Source: Mucilaginibacter flavus (lineage in GTDB: Bacteria; Bacteroidota; Bacteroidia; Sphingobacteriales; Sphingobacteriaceae). Taken from it: a DNA stretch of 64,000 nt. The notes under the pieces are model-generated. The model did not search any database. It was not told the DNA's origin and saw only the letters and a list, made by a program, of their open reading frames with translations. Positions 52,618 to 60,986 of the stretch are shown here, one piece after another. The stretch covers positions 124,001-188,000 of the forward strand of contig NZ_JAUFPS010000028.1 in NCBI RefSeq assembly GCF_030409315.1, read 5' to 3'. The translations under genes were made by a program, and so were the position numbers. Position 1 is the first letter of the stretch; each line of letters opens with the position of its first letter.

Positions 52618-53774
52618 TGGGTAGGTGTTTTGTTTTGATGTAACGATGATACCAATTTTGGATCAGAAAACCGGGGATTATTTATAAATGCAGAATCGGT
52701 AAGCATGTTTAAAAATGCCAGCAATTGTTTTTTCTCTTTAGGTAGCAGTTTTAAAGAGGTGCCGCCCGGTTCATTTGATTCATGCTGTAAAAAAGAACTT
52801 AGCGAAGCCGATTGTTTAATATGCTCGCTATAATGATCTATCACTTCATCTAAAGTTTTAAAACGACCATCGTGCATATACGGCGCGGTCAAGGCGATGT
52901 TGCGTAGCGTAGGTACTTTAAAGCGGCCTTTATCGCCGGCCAGCCCAGTTATGGCAGCTATTCCCTGATCGGCGGGCAGGCTATCAAGTCCGTTATTGTG
53001 AAAAAGCTCCATGTAGGTTTTTGGGCCGCCGTGGCAATGCGCGCAATTTGCTCCGCGGATGTTCTTTTCCGGATCTGGCCCGCGGTTAAAAAGCTCCATG
53101 CCTTTGAGTTCGTCGGGTGTGGGCGTATAGCTATTTTTTAAGTATTGGTCATACCGCGAATTGGCAGAAATCAGCGTACGTTCAAACTGGGCTATCGCTT
53201 TTACAATGCGCAGGCCGGTAATACTGCTATCGCCATAAACTACTTTAAATAAGCCCGGGTACATATTGCTTTGGCTTAACTTATTTACCGATGCCTGGAT
53301 GGTTTGCCCCATTTCGTGCGGGTTGGTAAGCGGAAAGGTGGCCTGGTTTTCAAGACTGGTGGCCCGGCCATCCCAAAAAAACTTACGCGCCCAAAGCAGG
53401 TTAGCCAACGACATAGAGTTGCGGGTAGATAAAGAATCATCTACACCTTTGCTCAGGGCCAAACCATCTGTAAAAGCTTTTGCCTGCTGATGGCAGCTGC
53501 CGCAGGAGAGTTTGTTATTGGCCGATAGCCTGGTTTCGTAAAATAATAACCTGCCTAAATATACACCCTGCTGCGTAGTGGGATTATCTGCCGGGATATT
53601 GATGCGGTTGCCAAAGTTGGCGGGGTAGGTAAATTGATAGTCGCCGGTTGGGATGCTGTCTTTATGATTTGTAAAGGCCAGCGCTACAATGGCAAAAAGC
53701 AAAGCAAATATCCCTGAAATCACACGAAGAGATCGTTTAGAATAGTTGCTTTGCTTTTTGTGGGGATATTTCAT
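52614..53774 (-). CDS. Cytochrome c peroxidase/MauG family protein
   Basis: A 386-residue dihaem protein anchored or exported by an N-terminal helix (about 17-35). The haem motifs are CGSCH (C91, C94, H95) and CAHCH (C244, C247, H248), with the CCP/MauG segments FFWDGRATSLENQATFPLTNPHEM and PYMHDGRFKTLDEVIDHY. Such proteins reduce peroxide or oxidise protein or ligand substrates in the periplasm. It lies between a TonB receptor and a Mo-fold protein in the nirBD operon, so it may process the receptor's cargo. Confidence 0.93.
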   Translation of the reverse strand: MKYPHKKQSNYSKRSLRVISGIFALLFAIVALAFTNHKDSIPTGDYQFTYPANFGNRINIPADNPTTQQGVYLGRLLFYETRLSANNKLSCGSCHQQAKAFTDGLALSKGVDDSLSTRNSMSLANLLWARKFFWDGRATSLENQATFPLTNPHEMGQTIQASVNKLSQSNMYPGLFKVVYGDSSITGLRIVKAIAQFERTLISANSRYDQYLKNSYTPTPDELKGMELFNRGPDPEKNIRGANCAHCHGGPKTYMELFHNNGLDSLPADQGIAAITGLAGDKGRFKVPTLRNIALTAPYMHDGRFKTLDEVIDHYSEHIKQSASLSSFLQHESNEPGGTSLKLLPKEKKQLLAFLNMLTDSAFINNPRFSDPKLVSSLHQNKTPTQ

Positions 53775-53794
53775 TTTACACCTGTGGTATAAAA

Positions 53795-55798
53795 TTAATA
53801 GTTATAAACGAGGTTGGCAAAGTAATTACGGCCTTCTTCGGGATAACCCTCAACAAAGGTGTAATTCCTGTCGAACAGGTTGTTTACGCCGCCTTCAATA
53901 GCAAAGCCTTTAAGTAAGGTAAGGTGTACTTTTACATTGGTAAGGTAAAACGAACCGGATGGTGTGCCGTAGCTTGTGCTGTATCTTTTAGAATCGTATT
54001 CTTCCGAAGCCAACAGGTATAATTTTGCTATGGGAGCGTATTGTACCGATGCAAATACTTTATCTTTAGGTACATCGGTAAAATATATCTGCGGCGATGA
54101 CAGGTTGTTGCGCACAATGCGGGCGTAGTTTGCATCTAACCGTACCTGGGTGCTAATAGGGTAACCCAAAGCAAACTCGGCACCATAATACTCGGCCCGG
54201 CCAACATTTTGCACCTGCGATTGGCTTACTTTAGTCACCGGATCAACGCTTACGTTGTTTACAACCTGTATGCTGTTATTTATTTTGCTGTAAAAGCCTG
54301 ATGCGGTTAACGATAATTTGCCGGCAATAAGCGAATGATAGCTCAAATCATAATTCATGGCATCCTCGGCCTTCAAGTTAGGGTTAGGGATTGCAGTGCC
54401 AAATTTGTACGAGTAGCGATCTTTAATGGTAGCAAACCGGGTTTTGCGCGCTGCCGAAAAGCTAAGCGTGTTGGCGTTATCAATATCATATTGAATTAAT
54501 CCCTGTAAATTCCACGCGCCGTTGCTGTTGGCCGGTAGGTTTGATATAGTGCTGTTGGTGTATTGTTGCGCCTCGGTGCTGCGCCTGTCATTGTAACTTA
54601 CGCCACCATTTACCTTTAAGGCCGATGTAAGGTGGTAGGTATCTTCGGCACCTATGTAAAAGTTGTTGTCGGCATCGCGGCGGGTAGGTTCGCCCACGTT
54701 ATGCTCGCGGTGTACATCTTGTTTAAAATGGGCGGCAACGCTAAAACTGTTGTTTTTAATATCGGTATTTTCAAACGCAACGGTGCTTCCCAGCGTGTAA
54801 TCGTCATAAATGCTTTTGAAAGCATAGGGTTTGGTTATGGTGGTGTAGCTTGCGTTATCGTAGCTGTCAATCTCATTTTTAAATGCGCTGTAGTACCAGC
54901 GGGTTTTGATAACATTGGTTGCGTTAAGCTTGTTGTTGCTTAAAAAATACAGCCCCTGGGTATTCCACTCGGGCCATTTCCAATAGCGCGCGCTTTTGAA
55001 AAGCGAGTTTTGGGTGTCGTCGCCGGCATAAACAGGAGTGCCTTTGGTGCCATGGTGATAGCTGTAGCCTACGGCATACTCTTGTGATATGGTTGGGGTG
55101 AAGCCAATTTTGCCGCTCAGGTCAACGTCGTTACTATAGGAGTTATCCCTGTGCCCGCCACCTTCGTTTTTAACCGGTTCAAACTTTTTGGATAAAGGAT
55201 AAAAATCCCTTTTTAATTGCGATGCAGAAACCTGGTAGTACCATTTGCCAATGCTTGAACCAATGTTGGTGTTAAGCCTGTAACCGCCACTTAAATATCC
55301 GGCAACGGCATTCAATTCGAATGGGTTAACAGGTTTGCGGCTCACTAAGTTTATCGCGCCACCTTCGGCATTAGGGCCAAATAATACCGACGAGTAGCCC
55401 TTTGATACGCTTATTTCTGACAGGTTGAATGTATTGTAACGGGCTAAGTCTACATAACCGTCATAAGGCACATAAAGTGGAACGCCATCAAGATAAACCG
55501 GTACCTGCCGGATATCGAAACCGCGCACATTGATGGCCGATTCATTGCGTGGCCCTACCGCGGTAAGGGTTACGCCTGGCAGCAGGCTCAAAGCGTGCGA
55601 GACATCGTTACGATTGTAAAGGTTTAAAGTTTTGCTGCTTAGCTTGCTGGAGCGTAAACTATCCTTTACGCCTAAAATATTTACCTGGCCCAGTTTAAAT
55701 ACGCGTTTGCCGGTATCAATGGTTTGTGCTGTTGTTGCGGTGTTAAGGGCGGTTGTAAAAGTTAATGATAGAAAAAGTGCTTTGTAAAATTTGTTCAT
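53795..55798 (-). CDS. TonB-dependent receptor in the nitrite reductase operon
   Basis: A 667-residue receptor starting at MNKFYKALFLSL (55798), which gives a signal peptide ending near TTAQ. The plug (about 50-160) shows VSHALSLLPGVTLTAVGPRNESAINVRGFDIRQVPVYLDGVP, and the barrel ends ANLVYNY. It lacks the SusC-type N-terminal domain and resembles siderophore/metal receptors. It is followed by the MauG-type protein and preceded by nirD with a 22-bp gap. The cargo is unknown; a metal complex needed for nitrite reduction is plausible. Confidence 0.93.
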   Translation of the reverse strand: MNKFYKALFLSLTFTTALNTATTAQTIDTGKRVFKLGQVNILGVKDSLRSSKLSSKTLNLYNRNDVSHALSLLPGVTLTAVGPRNESAINVRGFDIRQVPVYLDGVPLYVPYDGYVDLARYNTFNLSEISVSKGYSSVLFGPNAEGGAINLVSRKPVNPFELNAVAGYLSGGYRLNTNIGSSIGKWYYQVSASQLKRDFYPLSKKFEPVKNEGGGHRDNSYSNDVDLSGKIGFTPTISQEYAVGYSYHHGTKGTPVYAGDDTQNSLFKSARYWKWPEWNTQGLYFLSNNKLNATNVIKTRWYYSAFKNEIDSYDNASYTTITKPYAFKSIYDDYTLGSTVAFENTDIKNNSFSVAAHFKQDVHREHNVGEPTRRDADNNFYIGAEDTYHLTSALKVNGGVSYNDRRSTEAQQYTNSTISNLPANSNGAWNLQGLIQYDIDNANTLSFSAARKTRFATIKDRYSYKFGTAIPNPNLKAEDAMNYDLSYHSLIAGKLSLTASGFYSKINNSIQVVNNVSVDPVTKVSQSQVQNVGRAEYYGAEFALGYPISTQVRLDANYARIVRNNLSSPQIYFTDVPKDKVFASVQYAPIAKLYLLASEEYDSKRYSTSYGTPSGSFYLTNVKVHLTLLKGFAIEGGVNNLFDRNYTFVEGYPEEGRNYFANLVYNY

Positions 55799-55820
55799 AG
55801 GTTGTGATAAAGGTTCAAAG

Positions 55821-56171
55821 TTAAGCAATGCCGATAAAAACTTTACCGTCGGTTATTTTTACCGGGTAGGTTTTAATACTCAGGTCTTCATCGCCAATAC
55901 ATTCGCCGCTAAGCAAGGAGAAGGTTTTTTTGTGAAACGGGCAGGCTACTTTCGGCTCGCAATTTTCGCCGGTGCTGCCAATCATTCCGCGCGAAATAGC
56001 CATTTGCTGTTTATGCGGACAAAGATTTTGAGTAGCATACCACTCGTTGCGGCGGGTAAAATTAAATATGGCTATTTGTTCATCACCATGTTTAATGCAT
56101 GAGCCACCATTCTCGGGCACGTCATCAACATAACAAGCCATTATCCATCGTGTTGCTATAACTGTTTCCAT
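55821..56171 (-). CDS. nirD: Nitrite reductase small subunit (Rieske type)
   Basis: A 116-residue protein with a Rieske 2Fe-2S fold. The ligands are C51 and H53 (NLCPHKQQ) and C77 and H80 (VACPFHKKTF). The start at METVIATRWI (56171) fits the family; the frame upstream to 56219 is only intergenic sequence. It partners NirB and follows it by 90 bp in the same operon. Confidence 0.93.
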   Translation of the reverse strand: METVIATRWIMACYVDDVPENGGSCIKHGDEQIAIFNFTRRNEWYATQNLCPHKQQMAISRGMIGSTGENCEPKVACPFHKKTFSLLSGECIGDEDLSIKTYPVKITDGKVFIGIA

Positions 56172-56261
56172 GTTGTAATTGGTTTGAGTATGCGCCTTCC
56201 CTGCAGCAGGGTTCCGCATTAATTTTTGAATTTTGATTTTTGACTTTTGAATTAAAAAAAA

Positions 56262-58757
56262 CTACCACTCTTTGGCTCTTACCTGCTCGCGCATGGGTTC
56301 AAATTGAGCATGTGGGTCTTTTTCTTCGGGGGCGTTTATGAAGTGGGCAAAGCGTTTGCGCATGGCCGGATTATTTACGGCTTCTTTCCATTCGCAGTGA
56401 TATGTATTTACCAGTGTTTGCATTTCCTCTTCCAACTGCTCGCCCAGGCCCAGGCTGTCATTTACTATTACGTTTTTGAGGTAGCTCATGCCGCCATCCA
56501 GTTTGTTGAGCCAGGTTGCGGTACGGGTAAGCTGATCGGCTGTTTTAATGTAAAACATCAGGAATCTATCGAGATATTTTACCAGTGTTTCTTTATCAAT
56601 ATCTGTAGCCAGTAGCTGGGCATGTTGTGGTTTGGAGCCGCCGTTGCCGCATACATATAAATTCCAGCCCTTTTCTGTGGCTATGATGCCAAAGTCTTTT
56701 GATTGTGCTTCGGCGCATTCGCGTACGCAACCGCTTACGCCGCCTTTTATTTTATGTGGCGCGCGGATGCCTTTGTATCTGTCTTCAATCTCGATGGCGA
56801 ATGTTACGCTATCGTGCAAGCCAAACCTGCACCAGGTGCTGCCCACGCAGCTTTTTACCGTACGCAGCGCTTTGCCGTAAGCGTGGCCGCTTTCAAACCC
56901 GGCATCAATAAGCTCTTCCCAAATTAATGGCAGGTCGCTCAAGTGCGCGCCGAACATATCAATGCGCTGGCCGCCGGTTATTTTGGTATATAAACCGTAG
57001 CGTTTGGCTACCTGGCCAATTACAATTAATTTATCGGGGGTAATTTCGCCGCCGGGAATTCGGGGTACTACAGAGTAAGTGCCGCCTTTTTGAATATTGG
57101 CCAAAAAGCGGTCGTTGCTGTCTTGTATAACTTCCTGTTTTACAATAACATCGTTCCACAGGCTTGATAGTATGCTGGCTACAACCGGCTTGCAAACTTC
57201 GCAGCCATCGCCTTTGCCATAGTGGTCAAGCACAAGATCGTAGTTTTTTAGCCCGCCTATTTTTACCAGGTCAAAAAGTTCCTGGCGTGAATAGTCAAAA
57301 TGTTCGCAAATAACGTTTTTAACATATTGGCCGTTGGCTTTCATGGTGCCGGCTACCAAATCTTTTACTAACGGCACGCATCCACCGCAGCCGGTGCCCG
57401 CTTTGGTGCATTTTTTAATGCCATCAATATTGGTTACGCCGCCGGTATTTACGGCGTCGCAAATGGCACCTTTGGTAACGGCTTCACACGAGCAAATCAA
57501 GGCGTCATCGGGCAAGCTCATTACGCCAGCGCCGGCGTTTGTTTCGCCGCCGCGCGAGCCTAAAATCAAATCCTCCGGATCGGGAGGCAATACAATTTTA
57601 TTATTAACAGTTTGCAGCAGCATGTTGTAGGCTTCCGCATCGCCAATTAAAATACCGCCTAAGAGGTTTTTACCGTCGTTGGTAATGTTAATGCGTTTGT
57701 AAATGCCTTTGTGGGTATCTTCAAATAAAATGGTGCGGCAATCTGGTTCGGTAATAAAGGCATCGCCAAAGCTGGCAACATCAACCCCAATGAGTTTTAA
57801 TTTGGTACTCATATCGTATCCGTAAAAACCTTTGTCGGCCGCGGTTAAATGAGCGGCCGCTACATCGGCCATCTCATAACCGGGCGCAATCAAACCATAT
57901 ATCATTCCCTCGTACAGGGCACATTCGCCAATGGCGTAAATGTACTCATCGCTGGTTTGCATTTTCTCGTTCACTATAATGCCGCCGCGGGTGCCTACGT
58001 GCAGGCCGGCCAGCCTGGCCAGCTCATCGCGCGGGCGAATACCAGCCGATATAACCAGCATATCAACCGGCAGCTGGCTATCGTCATTAAACTTTAGTGA
58101 ACTGATCTTTTTATCGCCAACAATGGCCGCGGTGCTTTTATTTAAGTGGATATGTAAACCAAGCTGACTGAGTTTCATTTGCAGCATACTGCTCCCGGCC
58201 GAATCTATTTGCCGCGGCATAAGGCGTGGTGCAAACTCAATTACGTGGGTTTCGGTAATGCCCAGGTCAATTAAGGCTTTGGCAGCTTCAAGGCCAAGCA
58301 AGCCGCCGCCCATTACCGCTCCGCTTTTTGCATTGGCGGCGCAGGCTTTTATCAGCTCCAGATCTTCAATGGTGCGGTACACAAATACGCCTTCTTTTTC
58401 AATTCCCGGAATATCGGGCACAAAGGCCGATGAACCGGTAGCTAAAACAAGGTAATCATATTTAAGGGTTACGCCTTTTAAGGAGTGGATGGTTTTTTCG
58501 GCGCGGTTTATTTCCTGGATAGGGTCGTCCAGGTGAAGCGTGATGCCGTTATCGGTATACCACGATAGGGTGGAGAGCGATAAATCATCGGCTGTTTTGC
58601 CGTTAAAATATTCGCTAAGATGTACCCTGTCATAAGCGTGGCGGGGCTCTTCGCCAAAAACAATTATTTGGAACTGTGCTGATCTGGCTAAAAGTTTTTC
58701 GCAAAACTTGTAACCCACCATACCGTTGCCAACTACAATGATGGTTGGTTTTGACAT
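56262..58757 (-). CDS. nirB: NAD(P)H nitrite reductase large subunit
   Basis: An 831-residue cytosolic enzyme reducing nitrite to ammonium. It has an FAD/NAD(P)H module (1-300, VVGNGMVGYKFCEKLL; MGGGLLGLEAAKALIDLG), two BFD-like Fe-S segments (ALICSCEAVTKG to GTGCGGCVPLV, and GDGCEVCKPV) and the nitrite/sulfite reductase half with siroheme/4Fe-4S motifs KSCVGSTWCRFG (about 637) and GGVSGCVRECAEAQ (about 676). It heads the second minus-strand operon and is divergent from cobA, which makes its siroheme precursor. Confidence 0.96.
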   Translation of the reverse strand: MSKPTIIVVGNGMVGYKFCEKLLARSAQFQIIVFGEEPRHAYDRVHLSEYFNGKTADDLSLSTLSWYTDNGITLHLDDPIQEINRAEKTIHSLKGVTLKYDYLVLATGSSAFVPDIPGIEKEGVFVYRTIEDLELIKACAANAKSGAVMGGGLLGLEAAKALIDLGITETHVIEFAPRLMPRQIDSAGSSMLQMKLSQLGLHIHLNKSTAAIVGDKKISSLKFNDDSQLPVDMLVISAGIRPRDELARLAGLHVGTRGGIIVNEKMQTSDEYIYAIGECALYEGMIYGLIAPGYEMADVAAAHLTAADKGFYGYDMSTKLKLIGVDVASFGDAFITEPDCRTILFEDTHKGIYKRINITNDGKNLLGGILIGDAEAYNMLLQTVNNKIVLPPDPEDLILGSRGGETNAGAGVMSLPDDALICSCEAVTKGAICDAVNTGGVTNIDGIKKCTKAGTGCGGCVPLVKDLVAGTMKANGQYVKNVICEHFDYSRQELFDLVKIGGLKNYDLVLDHYGKGDGCEVCKPVVASILSSLWNDVIVKQEVIQDSNDRFLANIQKGGTYSVVPRIPGGEITPDKLIVIGQVAKRYGLYTKITGGQRIDMFGAHLSDLPLIWEELIDAGFESGHAYGKALRTVKSCVGSTWCRFGLHDSVTFAIEIEDRYKGIRAPHKIKGGVSGCVRECAEAQSKDFGIIATEKGWNLYVCGNGGSKPQHAQLLATDIDKETLVKYLDRFLMFYIKTADQLTRTATWLNKLDGGMSYLKNVIVNDSLGLGEQLEEEMQTLVNTYHCEWKEAVNNPAMRKRFAHFINAPEEKDPHAQFEPMREQVRAKEW

Positions 58758-59044
58758 GTCGGAATTTTTTAAATGTTAAAGCAATTTTCAAACTAAAATG
58801 AATCAAATGCGACCCTGATTTCATTTATATTACAATTATAACTCAAAAAAGCATCAAATAAAAATTAATTTCAATTTTTTATTAATTAAATCATGTTTAT
58901 TGGTGTTTTATTTCATAAATTAGTGCTATTAATATAATTTATATCATTATTTTAATGATTAAATGTTTGTGATTTTGTAATTTTTATAAAATCACCAAAA
59001 TAAAAAGGCTTATAACTTGATTTTTTGACGTTAATTTTAAAAAT

Positions 59045-59773
59045 ATGCAAAAAAATATACAAAATCCTGAACTTTTTGTGCTTGGTGCCGGTCCCGGCGA
59101 CCCGGAACTGTTAACAATGAAGGGATATAAGGTATTACAGCAGGCAAATGTTATATTATATGATAACCTGGCCAACAAGGAGTTGTTGGCCATAAGCCGC
59201 GAGGATTGCGAAAAAGTTTATGTTGGCAAGCAACCTTACGGTGATTATACCCCGCAGGAAACTATTCACGAACTGATAAAGCACTACGCCTTTACTAAAG
59301 GTAACGTGGTAAGGCTAAAGGGCGGCGATCCGTTTATATTCGGTCGTGGCTTTGAAGAAATTCTTTACGCGCGCCAGCATGGTATTACCACACATTATAT
59401 ACCGGGCGTAACCAGTATGCAGGCATCAGGGTTGGAAGATATTCCTTTAACGCACAGGTTGGTGAGTGAAAGTGTTTGGATGGTTACCGGTACCAAAAAA
59501 GACGGCAGTCTATCGGCCGATTTAACCTGCGCCATGCACAGCAACGCCACCGTTGTTATATATATGGGGATGAAAAAACTGGCCGAGATCGCGCTGGCCT
59601 ATGTAAAAGCGGGTAAAGGTGATATTCCGGCTGCTATTATACAACACGCGTCGTTACCAAATCAAAAATCGGCTAAGGGAAAGGTGAAAGACCTGGTTGC
59701 CATTGCTGCCGACCATCAGCTTACCTATCCCGCCATTATTATTATAGGCGATGTGGTGAACGTTAAAAATTAA
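59045..59773 (+). CDS. cobA: Uroporphyrinogen-III C-methyltransferase (siroheme synthesis)
   Basis: A 242-residue SAM-dependent methyltransferase (CobA/SUMT) making precorrin-2 for siroheme. The family motifs are FVLGAGPGDPELLTMKGYKVL, VRLKGGDPFIFGRGFEE, GVTSMQASG and ATVVIYMGMKKL. There is no CysG dehydrogenase/ferrochelatase extension, so that step must be encoded elsewhere. It is divergent from nirB across 287 bp and supplies the cofactor of that enzyme. Confidence 0.95.
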   Translation: MQKNIQNPELFVLGAGPGDPELLTMKGYKVLQQANVILYDNLANKELLAISREDCEKVYVGKQPYGDYTPQETIHELIKHYAFTKGNVVRLKGGDPFIFGRGFEEILYARQHGITTHYIPGVTSMQASGLEDIPLTHRLVSESVWMVTGTKKDGSLSADLTCAMHSNATVVIYMGMKKLAEIALAYVKAGKGDIPAAIIQHASLPNQKSAKGKVKDLVAIAADHQLTYPAIIIIGDVVNVKN

Positions 59774-59783
59774 AAGAAAAGCT

Positions 59784-60137
59784 ATGAAAATCAGGATAAA
59801 AGGAAATTCGCTGCGTTATCGCCTAACAAAAACCGATGTGGAAACTTTTGACAGGGAAGGCTACCTGGAAGAAACCAGTCATTTTGGCGCGCAGGTATTT
59901 AAATACGCGCTGCAGCGTTCAAAAACCAGCGTTTTAACCGCAGAATTTAACAATAATACCATAACCATGTACATGCCCGCGGCTATGGCTATTGAATGGA
60001 CAAATACAGAGCGGGTTGGCTTTGAAAACAACAACAGCCAAATGTACCTGCTTATTGAAAAAGACTTTAAATGCCTTGATAATGTGGCCGAAGACCAAAG
60101 CGATAATTACCCCAATCCTTTGAGTTTAAAAATGTAG
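59784..60137 (+). CDS. Small protein of unknown function next to cobA (DUF7009-like)
   Basis: A 117-residue soluble protein, 10 bp after cobA and surely co-transcribed. It reads MKIRIKGNSLRYRLTKTDVE, ALQRSKTSVLTAEFNNNTITMYMPAAMAIEW and MYLLIEKDFKCLDNVAEDQSDNYPNP. I associate this pattern with DUF7009, a short uncharacterised Bacteroidota family, but cannot verify that here. There are no cofactor motifs and only one cysteine. A role in siroheme or nitrite metabolism is suggested only by position. Confidence 0.75.
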   Translation: MKIRIKGNSLRYRLTKTDVETFDREGYLEETSHFGAQVFKYALQRSKTSVLTAEFNNNTITMYMPAAMAIEWTNTERVGFENNNSQMYLLIEKDFKCLDNVAEDQSDNYPNPLSLKM

Positions 60138-60143
60138 GGGGAT

Positions 60144-60262
60144 GTATAGACGCAATATTTTGCGTCTCCCGCTATACAGGGTGGCTTGCTAACGCGATTT
60201 ACATAATCTCAGACTTGCAAATTCGATTTGCATGCGGGAGACGCAAAATATTGCGTCTCTAC
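60144..60262. repeat. REP doublet, family A, copy 3 (far from the transposase)
   Basis: Inverted units at 60144-60170 and 60236-60262 have the same core (ACGCAATATTTTGCGT and its complement) as the doublets around the RAYT gene 55 kb away. The first unit has one change from copy 1. TGCAAAT again occurs in the spacer. It lies between the DUF7009-like gene and the VOC gene. Confidence 0.85.
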
Positions 60263-60348
60263 CTGAAAATTCAAAAAATCTCCTCTGAATAATATATACA
60301 TTAGCATAAGTTACCCAGCTTTGCCAGCAATTGTTAAACACAATACTT

Positions 60349-60714
60349 ATGGAACATAACGCTAAATCAATACGGCCATTTATTGGCGCTAAAAACTTTG
60401 AAACCTCCCGCAGCTTTTACCGCGACCTGGGTTTTAATGAATCTGTTTTAACGCATAATATGTCGGTTTTTAAAACAGGGGCAATGGCGTTTTATTTACA
60501 GGATGCCTACGTGAAAGATTGGATAGATAACACCATGATTTTTTTAGAGGTAGATGATGTTGACCGGTATTGGCAGGAGCTTGGGGCTTTAAACCTTACA
60601 ACTCGATATGAAAATGTAAAACTAAGTCCAATAAGGGTAGAGCAATGGGGCAAAGAGTGCTTTTTGCATGATCCATCGGGCATTTTGTGGCACTTTGGCC
60701 AGTTTTTTTCATAG
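60349..60714 (+). CDS. VOC-superfamily (glyoxalase/bleomycin-resistance-like) protein
   Basis: A 121-residue protein starting at MEHNAKSIRPF (60349); the frame is open to 60331 but the extra six codons are intergenic. The VOC pattern is clear: FIGAKNFETSRSFYRDLGF, MIFLEVDDVDRYWQEL and ECFLHDPSGILWHFGQF. Members include dioxygenases, lyases and antibiotic-binding proteins, so no function can be given. Confidence 0.85.
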   Translation: MEHNAKSIRPFIGAKNFETSRSFYRDLGFNESVLTHNMSVFKTGAMAFYLQDAYVKDWIDNTMIFLEVDDVDRYWQELGALNLTTRYENVKLSPIRVEQWGKECFLHDPSGILWHFGQFFS

Positions 60715-60986
60715 GGTGACGTAATCCCTTGTCTTTTAGGATACTATTTCCGGTAGCTTAGAAAAAGCTACATTTCTTCTTCAGGCGCAAATTTTCATAA
60801 TTACTTGCAAAAGCTATTAAATAACTGTTATTTTAACAATAATTATAAATTGTTTCGGAGTTTTTTACTGTTCAATTTTGTTGGTTGATTAATAGCAAAC
60901 CTTAAAAAGGTAATGCCCTTACTTGCTTAGTAACTAATTTGTACTCTTATTGGTTATTGATGTAATATGTGGCTGATTTAGATGTG

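Noticed and set aside
58795..58828. Possible Crp/Fnr site (TGAATCA...TGATTTCA) upstream of nirB
   Set aside because: The half-sites differ in length and the spacing does not match a known Crp/Fnr operator, so it could easily be chance.
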